From Bolinopsis microptera (Eukaryota > Ctenophora > Tentaculata > Lobata > Bolinopsidae), in contig NC_087084.1 of NCBI RefSeq assembly GCF_026151205.1, forward strand, positions 10,691,453 through 10,755,452: a stretch of 64,000 nucleotides of DNA, read 5' to 3'. Below, one piece after another: positions 1 to 11,383 of this stretch (its first letter is position 1; every line of letters starts with the position of its first letter). Made by a program: the position numbers and the translations under genes. A model generated the notes under the pieces. That model did no database searches, was not told where the DNA came from, and worked only from the letters and a program-made list of their open reading frames with translations.

Positions 1-1249
1 GAGGTGGAACACTGTTTGAGATATGGTGAGCTGTTTCATTGGTAAACGCAGGTAGACTGACGGCTGTTTCTTTAGCTGATGCTGGTGTGGTTATGTCGGC
101 AGCAGGAGGCTCAGTTTCGTCCGGTTGCGATTCCGTTGCTTGAAGAGTTTCTGGTTCATCAATAGCTTCTACTACGTTTTCGACATACGGGATGATCAGG
201 ACTTGTTCGTCACCGCCCTCATTTTTCTTTAGCTCAGGAGAGAAATAGCAGTGTAGATGTTTAATGGAATCTGGGTATAGAGTAACGAGGCTAAAGTTAC
301 CTAGACTGACATCACAGACTTCGGTGTCTTCTACGGCTGGGTTAAACCTGAGAGGGGTGATACTGAGGTCTCTAGGTTTTCCTATATGTAGAATAACAAG
401 AGGCATATTGTCATCTTTATGAGTGTTCTTCAGAGGCATTCTGGAGGTCCTGTCAAATGAATATATAATTCTGAGCCCGTTGAACAAGGTATTTTTGTTT
501 GTTAGAGCTCCAACACGGTTGTTTATGGTTGCGAGCAAGGTTTTAAGGGAGTTTTTGTCCTCAGGGTGGCCAGGACTGGGTGTATTTGGCGGTAGACCTG
601 AAGTAAGATCATTGCACAATGCTTTCACAACACTGGGTCGCCAGAACAATTCGGTGCAGCTTGATTTGGCTTGGCCCGGCGTGATTTCTGGTGAAACTTC
701 ACGAAGGGCAACTTTGATTTCTGACTGCACGGAATCAATTGAGATTTCGGAACCTTCAAAAAAAGATCGATCACTCAGTTCAAAGGAATGACCGTCACAT
801 TTATGGAGGCCTTGGCCCTGGATCTGATACCTTTCGTACTGTAGTAGCTTCCCATCGGTGTTGATCGCTTTCAGGGATGCTACATCACCTTCCGATATGT
901 GACGTGTTCTATTCTGGGCTTTTATGTCCTCATCGGTGACCTTCGGAGCGGCCGCAGTGATACGGTTCGAGAAGGAGTGTCTCCTAGTACGATGTTTCTC
1001 CTGTATTAACTGGCGCGGGGACAGCGATGGTGTGTGCAGCAGTGTTTTTAGTGTCTGCTGCATACCTCTCGATTTGATTCGGGGCACTGGAGTGATTGTT
1101 GGGTCGCCGAATCCTGTGAAGTAGGCGTCCTTGGAGGGTTCTGAGCCTTTGGGTGTTGCAAGGTTGTCAGAGTGCCGATCATACGTAGAGTTGTTAAGTT
1201 TATTCTCCTTCGGTGAGTGGACTGTTATTTCTGGGATCTGGGTTGTCAT
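1..1249 (-). CDS. Unidentified large ORF, partial (runs off left edge)
   Basis: Reading the minus strand from the ATG at 1249-1247, the frame is open without a stop to base 1, at least 416 codons. The protein is hydrophilic at the N terminus (Thr/Ser/Lys rich) and better structured after about residue 130. Around residues 255-320 there is a Tyr-containing strand, a MPLKN-T-HKDD segment, a strand ending GKPRDL, a VSLG stretch and then H-L-H. This order weakly resembles AlkB-type 2-oxoglutarate/Fe(II) oxygenase domains, with HxD in HKDD and a later His; that reading is inference only. The C-terminal part in view is Glu/Pro/Thr rich. The start lies 12 bases from the first codon of the divergent GIY-YIG ORF. 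It could belong to a multi-ORF mobile element or to a host gene. I do not recognise a firm family. Confidence 0.55.
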   Translation of the reverse strand, partial: MTTQIPEITVHSPKENKLNNSTYDRHSDNLATPKGSEPSKDAYFTGFGDPTITPVPRIKSRGMQQTLKTLLHTPSLSPRQLIQEKHRTRRHSFSNRITAAAPKVTDEDIKAQNRTRHISEGDVASLKAINTDGKLLQYERYQIQGQGLHKCDGHSFELSDRSFFEGSEISIDSVQSEIKVALREVSPEITPGQAKSSCTELFWRPSVVKALCNDLTSGLPPNTPSPGHPEDKNSLKTLLATINNRVGALTNKNTLFNGLRIIYSFDRTSRMPLKNTHKDDNMPLVILHIGKPRDLSITPLRFNPAVEDTEVCDVSLGNFSLVTLYPDSIKHLHCYFSPELKKNEGGDEQVLIIPYVENVVEAIDEPETLQATESQPDETEPPAADITTPASAKETAVSLPAFTNETAHHISNSVPP

Positions 1250-1511
1250 TAAGGTGATAGGTGACAACTCAGATGGGGATAGGTGTATATAATATATATC
1301 CAGCACTTCCAAACATGGGGAGCATTATTCACAAGTATAAGCACCTTCTTTATCTCGATCCAGCCTTGAAGAAGCTAGTACGTGCTGACAGTGTATTTGT
1401 AAGTCACCGAAAGAATCAAACTATCGGTGGCATGCTTGTACACAATAAGTATCGTGCTAGTGGAACTGTAAGCAGTGATAGAGATGGAGAAGCCACTGCT
1501 AGTCAATTTCT

Positions 1512-4451
1512 CTTCATTGACAATACTAAAGAGGATAGCTTCGATTCTTACGGGGGTCTTTGGGACGTTATAAAAATCAAAATAAAACAGTTCGCAATGA
1601 CTTTTGGTAAAAAGAAAAAAAAAGAAATCACAGTAAAAAAAGAAAAGTTAAAAAAAGATATTGAAGATTGTAAAAAAGATTCGAACCTAACAAACTGTAC
1701 GATACTACAGAAGAAATTATTTGAAGCAGAATTAGATTTAAATCATATTATAGATCAGGAGGTGAGAGGTGCAATTACTAGATCACGTGTGCAGTGGACA
1801 GAGGAGGGGGAGCGCTCGACTAAATACTTTTTTGGACTGGAAAAATCAAACGGCAAGAAAAAAAGTATTAGTAAACTGATAGACATCGAAGGCAATGACC
1901 TCACGGACCAGGAAAACATCTCCAGTCACGTGGTTAACTTTTATCAGAACCTGTATAACTCAACTAACCCATCTCCCACTGAGATAGATGATTATGTAAC
2001 CAGTAGCGATTTAAAGCAAATCCCACAAGAAATTACGGAAACTCTGGAGGGGCCTATCACGTTGCAAGAAATGGATGCTATTGTAAATAAGTTAACAAAC
2101 AATAAATCTCCAGGTTGGGACGGGCTTTCTGCTGAATTTTACAAAACTTTTTGGATGGATATCAGGCAGATCATGTATAACTCCTATTTAGAATCTATTA
2201 ACAGGGGATGCTTGTCGCCCTCGCAGAGAATAGGTATTCTTACTCTTATTCCCAAGCCAAAAAGCCCAGTGGAACTTAATTACATAAAGAATTGGAGACC
2301 TATTACTCTGCTAAACATTGACTATAAAATCTTCACACATATAGCTAAAAATAGGATTATGAAGGCTATCCCTAGCATAATCAGCAAAACCCAGTCAGGC
2401 TTTCAAGCGGGCAGGAGTACAGCAGATAATCTTATTCTCATGTCAATGGTTCTGGAATCATTTAACAACGACACAGAACAAGAGGGCCTCCTTTTACAGA
2501 TTGATTTTGAAAAGTGTTTTGATTCGGTAGAACATAACTTTGTCTTCAGTACTCTTGAAAAATTGGGTTTCAGCGAATACATTATTAAACTGATTAAAGT
2601 GGCTTTTCAAGCATGCTTTAGCTACGCCAATATTAATGGGTTTTTAAGCTCGCCTATTTATATTCTAAGAGGTCTTCACCAGGGTAGTCCACTGTCTCCT
2701 ATTCTCTTTCTGATTGTGGCCCAAACTTTCTCGAATAAAATTCAGATTAATCCTAATATCAGGGGTCTTAACATATCAGGTGTGGAAATCTTACAGAGTC
2801 TCTTTGCAGACGACACTGATCTGTTTCTGAAAGCTTCAATTGAAAGTGTAGAGGCGGTTATGACAGAACTCAGAACTTTTGCTCAGTGCTCGGGGTGTAA
2901 AGCTAACATCGACAAAACTAAATGTATTCCTTTAGGTCGAGCTCGTCTTAATACAACTCTACTAGAATCCCTTCAAAGTTTATACGGCAATGATTTTATA
3001 ACAAATAACTTCACCGCTTTGGGTATAGTTTATATGAACGATGGCTCACTGATGGATATTGTCAACAGTAATTATAATGATAAATTGATTAAGGTTCAGT
3101 CTTGGATAAACCGATGGAGCAAGAGGGATCTGACGCTGATGGGTAAATGCACAGTCATTAAAACCCTTCTCTTTTCCCAAATAACATATCTTGTTTCTCC
3201 TCTCCCTCGACCGGATGCTTCCTTTATCAAAATCTTTGACACGGCTATTTTCCATTTTCTTTGGGGTTGCAAACGCGATAAAGTAAAACGTGAGATTATT
3301 ACCCGAAATAAGGAACATGGAGGCCTGGGACTTTTTTATTTATCTGATTTTATTATAGGTCTTAAAACCAGCCTCATATCCAAGCTACTAAATAATTCCT
3401 TTCACCACACTTGGAAAGATATTATGATTATGCAGCTGAAATTTCCTGCCCATATCACCATCTCCGTAGAAAACGGTCTCGCTAAAACCAACTGCCATTT
3501 TACTCAAGACGTCCTTAATTGTTACACTGAGTGGAAGATAAGTTCGGTAAATGCAGCCTTGGGTTCTATTGATCACTGCGTGTGGTACAACCAAGCAATA
3601 ACCGACATCGGGGCCAAACTTTGGAACAATCATCTGATTGATAAGGGAATATTTTACATCTCAGATTTTCTTTCTATAGACCAAAGTACAATCCTTAACT
3701 ACGATATGTTCATTAACAAGTGGGAGTTGTCTCCAAATACTATTTCCAAAACTGAGTACTGTAACATTATCATGGGGATACGGAGATATAACTGCCCCAC
3801 TATTAACTCAAGGAATATCGAGTTTGTTGACACAAATATAAAACTTAAATTTTTACATTCTGTAACTGGACAGGTGAAGGGAAGTAAAATTCGGTATAAA
3901 ATGTACGACTCTATCTGCCCAAACGAGCTGTCCTCATTACGTCAATGGGTTATTGACCTAAATAATCAACCAATAGATTGGGCGCGGTCGTTCTTAGCAA
4001 CCTATTTTTCTTAGTATCTAAAAATTTTAAGTTGATTCAATTTCAGTACAAGCTTTTAATGAGGATCACGACGTGTAGATACATGAGACACAAAATGAAA
4101 ATTGTTACAGATACTCCCATGTGTAGCCTGTGTAACACATACTTAGAAACAATCCCTCATATCTATCTCCATTGTATCCACACAAATAGCTTCATCACAA
4201 TACTTGAAGACTTTATAAAAAGGAAAATCGATAGAAATTACAAAGACCCCAATAAAATTAATTTTATAGTTTGTAATCACACTTCACAAATTATAAATTA
4301 TTTTAATGTTGTTGCCAAATGGTACATTAGCAAAAGATTTCAGGCAGGGGACATGCCGATCTGGCAGGGATATATCAAACTTCTTAAACTTTCACTTACT
4401 GGTGACAAAATAGGCCACAAAAGTTCTATTGTGTCGATCTTGGCCGATTAG
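1512..4451 (+). pseudogene. LINE ORF2 reverse transcriptase, frameshifted and 5'-truncated
   Basis: The reading frame carries the reverse transcriptase of an L1/Tx1-like LINE. A lysine-rich region precedes RVQWTEEGERSTKYFF. Then come WRPITLLN (finger/palm motif), QSGFQAGRST, the LHQGSPLSP turn and the catalytic FADDT at 2803-2817. The C-terminal thumb and connection region follows. A one-base slip near 4003-4012, in a T-rich run, moves the frame: the first frame stops at 4012-4014 and the coding sense continues in the frame of 3978-4451. The continuation carries a zf-RVT-like Cys-x2-Cys...His-x4-Cys pattern (CSLC ... HIYLHC). The endonuclease domain is absent. The family assignment rests on motif wording, not a phylogeny. 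Confidence 0.85.
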
Positions 4452-4919
4452 GGCAAATTGTCCACCCCATTTATATTGCTGTCTTTGTTATTTATTATCA
4501 ATGGTTATTGTTAATATCCTACATAACAGTACTACTAACTGTTTTTTTGTAGTACATGCCCTGCTTCCTTCCATTCCTAAACTACCTTACAAGCTCTTCC
4601 TCTTTTACACCCTTTTCAATCACTTCATTTCACTCATTCACTTCATATCTTATTACCACAGTATCTGCCAAAACCAACATGGCCCATGTGGAAGGGGGCC
4701 TTGACGTTGTTGACCACTTGGCCCTGCATCCCAAGCTGACGGTCGGCCTCCACTCTCTAAAAACATACCTTCAGTGAAGGCAGATGGTCAGCAAATAGCG
4801 ATGCTAGGGCTTGGTGTGAACAAATCTTGACCTACTTTCACACCTTAGGGACGACTCTCGCAAATGCAAGAGTAATGACCCCGGGGAGGGCCCCATTGGT
4901 TTTAGTAGGTTGCATTTTA

Positions 4920-4962
<43 letters not shown>
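1512..4962 (+). mobile_element. 5'-truncated L1/Tx1-type LINE with poly(A) tail
   Basis: A non-LTR retrotransposon lacking its endonuclease region. It is bounded on the left by AATTTCT (1505-1511) and on the right by a poly(A) tract (4926-4964) whose last two bases start a second AATTTCT (4963-4969). This 7-bp direct repeat fits a target-site duplication made by target-primed reverse transcription. The 3' UTR (4452-4925) has no ORF of note. The insertion splits the GIY-YIG ORF and is probably recent, because the host ORF is otherwise undamaged. Confidence 0.8.
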
Positions 4963-4969
<7 letters not shown>

Positions 4970-5519
4970 TGAACCAGACGCTGCAATATTGCCGGCTGTT
5001 CGGGAGGCTGACAACGCAGGGTGCCATGCCTGTGTTTGTGAGCAAAGTTTCCTGTCCCCTTGTTCCAAATTTAGTAGTCACCATTCTAAACAAGTTTTCC
5101 CTATTACTAAATATATAACTTGTCAGAGTAATAACCTTATTTATTTAATGGAGTGTAGAACTTGTAAACAGTCGTATGTAGGATATACTACTTCTAATCT
5201 CCCTAAGAGATTTTCTAATCATAAGAGCCACATTAAGAAAGTTATCAGAAGTTGTAAGTTAGTAAATCACTTTTTAGATATTGATCATGACTTAGATTTT
5301 AGTTCAGTAGCCTTATATAACACTTCACTTAGTACGCACCTTTCTGTTATTATAGTGGACGCTCTTGAATTTAAACCTGAAATAAGTCAAGCAGATAGGG
5401 AAAAGGCCATGGAAGCTAGAGAGGGGTTCTACCAGACCCAATTGAAAACCCTTGAGCGTTATGGGGGTATGAACACCCTCGATAGTAACCACATCCTTTT
5501 TAAATCCGCTGGAGCTTAG

Positions 5520-6934
5520 TGTTTAGTTTATTTATTTTATTTGACATGATCTCAGCCTATAAACCCGTGTTTAGTTTACAATATTGCTATCAGAGACGTG
5601 TTATATTCATTACTATTTATATATTTTTAGTGCTTGATTCAGAGAAATCTAGTTTTTTCCGAGAAACTAATCTTTAATAGATTAGATAAAATGTACGCAG
5701 CCATTCTTTTCGTTTGATTATTACTCAGTATATTTTAGTTTTGTACCGTTTTAAGTCACATAGTTTTGTACGTCTTCCTAAGACTTGTTTTCCTTTCCTA
5801 GTTTGTAAGTTATTTTAAAGATTTGTGAATATTCCAGTTGCTTTTAGAACAATTTTATCTCAGATAACGATGTTTAATAAAATGATGCAAAGACTTATTT
5901 CGAAGATCTAATCAACACCGACTTTTAATGTGTAGGAGTACAGCTACAAAATATATATATATATATGTATATCCGTACCATTTTACTGACACCAAGGCAT
6001 CAACTAGTTAACACGACGTTCCACAAAAACCGTAAAAGATATAAAACTGAAACATTTTTTGACTGGGGCAGTTGCCTTAGTGGCCTTCAAATCAGCATGA
6101 AAAAAATTTGCTAATTAAATAGGTAATAATCATTTTAGTCTCTTGAGTCTAGACACAATTTGAGGGTTAGACGGGTTCCAGCTAGTAACATTAATTGAAT
6201 AAGAACTTAAACAATTAAACAGTTTAACCTATAAACTAATAACTCACCACTAATTGAGCTTGTCAAGAAGAGGAGAAGCAGGAACATTTTCTAACTTTAG
6301 AGATGATCAGTTTTGTCAAAAACAACTTCTCTAAAAACGTTTGACGATAATGACTACCATCGTTTAGTTATTATTCAGTTTATGACTGCAAACGACTTCA
6401 AATTTCGACTCCAAATTTCGACTGCAAAATTTCGACTTCCGATTTCGAATTTCAACTTCGAATTTCGACTTCAAATTTTATCACAATATTTCGACTAAGT
6501 ATACTTCAAACCATCGCATGTTTTATGGAATGTATTCAAATCTCCAACTTTGAGTTTGAGTAGTTACCTACGTTAGTGTTACTGTATTAAATTATTTTAA
6601 CCGAAACCCAATATTGGGAACAGAGAATGAAATCTGTCGCTCGCTTACACTATTTCCTGCGTTTACACTATATTTTATATTTTCACAATATTTTACAGTA
6701 CAAATTCCAGGTACGTGCTGTTTGTGATAAGATATCACGTGGCTAACATGAATAGACAGCAAGAGACTGTAGCACGTAACCATGGTAACGGTGACGGTGT
6801 AGCCAACAAGAGTTTCACTCCAGTTTATATCAGAGCCCTATCTACAACAATTGTAGTGGTCACAGTCTTTATTGTAAGGTTAGTCATCTTCAGCTAGTAT
6901 ATTTTATAACCTTTCAATCGAAAAGATTAGGAAC
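5520..6934. other. Non-coding spacer with short simple repeats
   Basis: No convincing gene. A TA microsatellite lies near 5946-5966, and 6398-6482 is an irregular tandem of an AAATTTCGACT-like motif. The short ORFs here have no recognisable content. Confidence 0.5.
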
Positions 6935-7179
6935 TACCTTACTCGGGAATATTATAGCGGGTTAATTTATGACTGGGAAAATTAATGACCGGGAAAAATA
7001 TGGCGGAATTTTCCAAAACCCACCAAGCATCAAAATGCATTACTATTAGTTTACTGTACTCGGGAATCTTAATATAGCGGGTTAGTTTATGACTGGGAAA
7101 ATTAATGACCGGGAAAAATATGGCGAAATTTTCCAAAACCCACCACTTTATCCCAGTCATAATATTCCCGAGTAAGGTA
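6935..7179. mobile_element. Small inverted-repeat element (MITE-like)
   Basis: A 245-bp unit has perfect 21-bp terminal inverted repeats beginning TACCTTACTCGGGAA at 6935 and mirrored at 7159-7179. Inside, a ~125-bp block is duplicated in tandem (about 6941-7020 and 7060-7145). No coding capacity. I could not identify a clear target duplication beyond a possible TA. Confidence 0.7.
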
Positions 7180-8077
7180 GGCAGCATCCGAGAAGCCAAA
7201 CACAGATTCCTGGAATTCCACAGAAACATGTAGCGATGAAATTGAACTGTAACGTCTCTTCATCTCAGTTCAATCATTATAGAGACGATAATTGGTCAAC
7301 CATGACTTTCAACTTGCGTCTGATGAGGCTAATTACCGCTAATACTAAAAGTAATTACGGGAGAGTTGGTGAAATAAGGAATTTCACTGAATATGTTCCC
7401 GTGGAATTCCCGGACACTTATTTGGGCTTTCCGTTCTCAGATTCTCCCGCAATTAGTATTAGACCAACCCATATTAGTCGTAATTAATATACTAAACACA
7501 TTCCTAACACCCACTTCACCCAAACAGTTGGATCCCCTACTACATAATATTCATCATTCTGAACCAGACCCAGTCCTCCCACTTCTACGAAGAACACAAC
7601 TGTTACCTCCCCACTCTATACGACATATCATGGTGGCTAACCTACATCGGTCCGGTGGTTAACCCCTATCTCTTCGCCTTCAGACTAGAATCCTTCAGAT
7701 CGGTTATCAAGGGTTGGATAGTGTGCAGTGAGACACCTACCATGCCACTTAGTAAAGGAGAACATTCGTTAGTGAGATCTCAGAACAATATAAAGAGGTC
7801 TAACTTATCTGTTAACATTATAGCGGGACAGACTTCTCCTATGTTTCCTAGGACGTACAGTACTCTGAATTCTCTCCACTTATCTTAAATACTTTTCTCT
7901 GCATAGAAGTTTTAATAAATGCCCTGATGATTGTGTTTATATTGGCAGTATCTGAGAATCCCAGTTCTGTAGAGGAGCCAGTTTAGAGCATGGTCACGTT
8001 ACACGTGTTCCACTTACATTGAGGGTTACTGTTCAGGTGTGGAAGTAGCTATTAGAAAGTATTTTTATTCTATATAA
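7180..8077. other. Non-coding spacer
   Basis: Short ORFs at 7236-7888 overlap each other in different frames and carry no recognisable domain. I see no gene here. Confidence 0.4.
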
Positions 8078-8122
8078 GGGGGGGGGGGGGGGGGGGTTCC
8101 CCTTGGGGAACCCCCCCCCCCC
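8078..8122. repeat. 45-bp G-run/C-run palindrome with flanking ATAA(GG) repeat
   Basis: Nineteen G (8078-8096), then TTCCCC, a TT loop, GGGGAA, and twelve C (8111-8122). The flanks read ATAA immediately before, and ATAAGG after, so with the ambiguous Gs the direct repeat can be 6 bp. It looks like a minimal member of the G-run-terminated family seen at 19.2 and 41.1 kb. Confidence 0.7.
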
Positions 8123-8725
8123 ATAAGGGTACGTCTGGTACTGCCAACATTTTGGAGAATTCCAAAATGTTTTTAACATTTTCAATTTTAAATAATGTTT
8201 ACCTCTACTCACTCCTAAATATTTGTGATATTACATAGGGTTTCTGAATACTCACTGCATTTGGAATATTCGAAAATAAATATTGCTGATATCTTTTGGA
8301 ATTCGTTAATACGTGCCTTTTACAACTAAACAAATAAGTAATGATCATTGGATACAAGAGGTCGGAGGACTGGACTAAACAAAGGCATGAACCATGCCTA
8401 CTGGGCTGGCCAGAATTACGTATTAATTATTATGGGCCTGACAGGTATGTTGCCGTATAGACCTTACCAGATATCAAAGTAAGTGAGGAAAGTGACTTAA
8501 GAATTTGTGCAGGGCATCTGAGCCCGTAGTAGTATCTCGTTCCACTCAAGAAGCCCTATCTGAGATGATGACCTAACAAAGTAGGGTGGCAGTCGCTTAA
8601 ATCCACTATGCGCGCATGCAAGATGACGGTACGTGCGCGCGAAAACAGGTTTGCTTTTAACATTCCTGAAGGAGTATTTTGCTAGTAATTTGCTACAATT
8701 CAACGTCGATAATTTTAGATGAATC
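8123..8725. other. Non-coding spacer
   Basis: No gene recognised. The short minus-strand ORF at 8497-8703 has no domain. Confidence 0.4.
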
Positions 8726-9632
8726 CATAAATTTGGAACATGGGCACATCGCAGTATTGGCCGTATTTGAGTGCTGGGAAGGCTCAGTTCGGTTTTCTAA
8801 GATGGATATAGCCGTAAGCTAGGCCTAGGAGCCATCAAAAGTCGTATAAAATTACCCATGGAATGACCAGAAATGAACGAAAATGAACATTATTCTCAAA
8901 GTGCTCAGAATGGTTTAAAATGGGTCGGAAAGTGTTTACATTGGTCCTAGGACCACTCAAACCAAGTTTGGGAATCACTGCATGTCTAGAACCGATGTGA
9001 AGGTGGTTCCAATTTTGATTTTTGTAACCATTTTGGGAACATGGGGACATCGAAGTATTGGCTGTATTTAAGTGCTGGGAAGCCTCAATTCGGTTTTCTA
9101 AGATAGATATAGGTAAAAACTAGGCCTAAGAGCCATCAAAACTCAAATAACATTACCCAGGTTCATGGAATGAACAAAAATGAACAAAAATGAATATTGT
9201 CCTAAAAATGCTCAGAACGGTTTAAAATTGGTCGGAAAGTGTTTATATTAGTCCTAGGACCACTCAAACCAAGTTTGGGAATCTCTGCATGTCTAGAACC
9301 GATGTTACCAATGTTCCAAAATGTTCCAATTTTGGCACAACAATCCTCCTGAGAATCCAGATTTTTGGAACATGGGCACATCGAAGTATTGGCTGTATTT
9401 AAGTGCTGGGAAGCCTCAATTCGGTTTTCTAAGATGGATATAGGTAAAAACTAGGCCTAAGAGCCATCAAAACTCAAATAGCATTACCCAGGTTCATGGA
9501 ATGAACGAAAATGAACAAAAATGAATATTGTCCTAAAAATGCTCAGAACGGTTTAAAATTGGTCGGAAAATGTTTATATTAGTCCTAGGACCACTCAAAC
9601 CAAGTTTGGGAATCACTGCATGTCTAGAACCG
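8726..9632 (+). repeat. ~330-bp satellite, three plus-oriented units
   Basis: Three tandem, diverged units share landmarks such as ACATCGAAGTATTGGCTGTA, AGCCTCAATTCGGTTTTCTA, GGTTCATGGAATGAAC and GTCCTAGGACCACTCAAACC. Equivalent points recur about every 300-331 bp. The third unit is interrupted at 9632 by a retroposon and resumes at 11001. Confidence 0.85.
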
Positions 9633-11000
9633 TGACAGGGTGAGAATCCTTGTCAGGTTTTACTGGTTCTTCCAGGGCTCATGTCTGTCCGCATTGCACT
9701 TTGTGGCGAGGCAGCATTAGTGTCTATAAAAGAATCTTGTGCCTAGCGAGGGGACTCGCAATGCCATGGTGGGCTATGAATACACCAGTTTAACTCACGA
9801 GGCAACTCGCAAAAGCCATGGTGGGCCTTGAATACGCCAGCTCATCGGGTTACTATAGAGCCGACAGCGCTAGTGGGCCCCCTTATGTACCAGGACTCTA
9901 CCGGCAACGATCGACTAACGCCCCAGATATAAGCAAAGATTGGCGCGCAGTCATAAACAGCGGGTGCGCGCACAGAACTGCTTCCCGCTAGTACCAATAA
10001 CACTCACCTGACTCCCACGTGACACTAACCTGTGCGGTGCGGTGCGGTATTTCGATCATGACAAGCCAAACCGGATTAAACCACTTGTTAATATAGCCGT
10101 TCTGCTTGCCAGTCTCTACATTAATTAGCCCGCTGGGTTCTGCTGCCCCCCTGTTTGCAAATTTGCCGCCCCCTCGGGGAGTGTAATGGGAGTATCGCTA
10201 CAACATACAATGTGGGAGTGTAATGGGAGTATCGCTACAATGTGGGAGTGTTATGGGAGTATCGCTACATTGTGGGAGTGTAATGGGAGTATCGCTACAT
10301 TGTGGGAGTGTAATGGGAGTATCGCTACAATGTGGGAGTGTTATGGGAGTATCGCTACATTGTGGGAGTGTAATGGGAGTATCGCTACAATGTGGGAGTG
10401 CAATGGGAGTATCGCTACATTGTGGGAGTGTTATGGGAGTAATGTATAGTAGTTACCACACCAAACGTGTGTAATGTGTGTAATGGCATAAATGGACCCT
10501 GGATCTGAACCTGTATTTCCTGTGTCGTACAATATGATCCCTGCTCCTGTTATTTCTGGACTGAGTGAGAGTCCACCTCACGTGACGTCACAAACCCTCA
10601 CGTTTTAGCTCAGCCACCATAAGGCAGATAGTATCAATACAGTTCCCCACCACCTAACACACTATCCAAACGTTAGCACACCCGCAACCGCCATTAGCTA
10701 CCTACGTCTCACCAAGTCTCAAGAGCCAGCATTACTCAGCACGGGCGTCATCCTTTCATGGTGTTGAGCGGCCAGGGTAACCACCCAGAACTTCCCTAGG
10801 GACCAAGTTAGTAAATCTCCGGAGGTGCAACCCCGATTCGGCTGATACCTTAGCAGGTATTATCATCCAGTGGCCCTCAGGGAAGGGGCTTAATGCAGAT
10901 GGATGGACTCCAGTAGGACGCTCCCCAAGTGGAGGGTCGCCACCTCTATATGACGGTGGTCAGTGGGTGTCGCGACAAAAAAAAAAAAAAAAAAAAAAAA
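9633..11000 (+). mobile_element. Non-autonomous poly(A)-tailed retroposon with 12-bp target duplication
   Basis: The insert is bounded by TGTCTAGAACCG on both sides (9621-9632 and 11001-11012) and ends in 24 A (10977-11000), the hallmark of LINE-driven retroposition. It has no long ORF. It contains GCGGTGC repeats near 10035, a 30-bp minisatellite (10186-10440) and one CACGTGACGTCAC motif near 10578. It splits a unit of the ~330-bp satellite. The length (1.37 kb) is too great for an ordinary SINE, so it may be a retroposed non-coding transcript or an internally deleted LINE. Confidence 0.8.
10186..10447 (+). repeat. 30-bp minisatellite, about 8-9 copies
   Basis: Copies of TGTGGGAGTGTAATGGGAGT followed by ATCGCTACAA vary mainly at one or two positions. 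Because 30 is a multiple of three, several frames stay open and give repetitive ORFs that I regard as artefacts. Confidence 0.9.
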
Positions 11001-11280
11001 TGTCTAGAACCGATGTTACCAATGTTCCAAAATGTTCCAATTTTTGCACAATAATCCTCCTGAGAATCCAGATTTTTGGAACATGGGCACATCGAAGTAT
11101 TGGTTGTATTTAAGTGCTGGGAAGCCTCAATTCGGTTTTCTAAGATGGATATAGGTAAAAACTAGGTCTAAGAGCCATCAAAAGTCAAATAACATTACCC
11201 AGGTTCATGGAATGAACGAAAATGAACAAAAATGAAAATTTTCCTTAAAGCGCTCAGAATGGTAAGAAAATGGTGGCAAA
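11001..11280 (+). repeat. ~330-bp satellite, right part of the split unit plus a further copy
   Basis: Continues the plus-oriented satellite after the retroposon, from TGTCTAGAACCGATGTTACC. It shows the same landmarks and degrades after about 11260. Confidence 0.8.
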
Positions 11281-11383
11281 GAGTCAATATTTTCGTCCAA
11301 CAGAGTCTTAAAGTTGCATTCAGAATTATGTACAATTAGCACACGTACCTCCAAGAGAAGGCAGAAATTATTTTATTGGGCAA

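Larger units (their letters stand above)
1261..5519 (+). pseudogene. GIY-YIG endonuclease-like ORF split by a LINE insertion
   Basis: Two pieces of one ORF flank a LINE. The left piece (1261-1511) encodes a segment ending in a Phe-x-Ser-x-Arg-Lys-Asn pattern, which from memory precedes the GIY-YIG domain in invertebrate retroelement proteins. The right piece (4970-5519) begins with a Cys-x-x-Cys-x-Cys cluster and then has the GIY-YIG core: LIYL-MEC--CK, SYVGYTT, and an Arg and a His in the following helix (PKRFSNHKSHIK). It ends at the stop at 5517-5519. If the LINE and one copy of the 7-bp target duplication are ignored, the two pieces lie in the same frame and give about 266 codons without a stop. 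A stop codon directly precedes 1261, so the true start is either the ATG at 1273 or lies in an upstream exon. GIY-YIG domains are typical of Penelope-like elements, but no Penelope reverse transcriptase is visible here. Confidence 0.7.

Noticed and set aside
1261..1511. N terminus of the LINE ORF2 starting at 1261
   Set aside because: The first ~84 codons belong to the GIY-YIG ORF: the 7-bp duplication at 1505-1511 marks the LINE boundary, and the right-hand ORF piece continues in frame.
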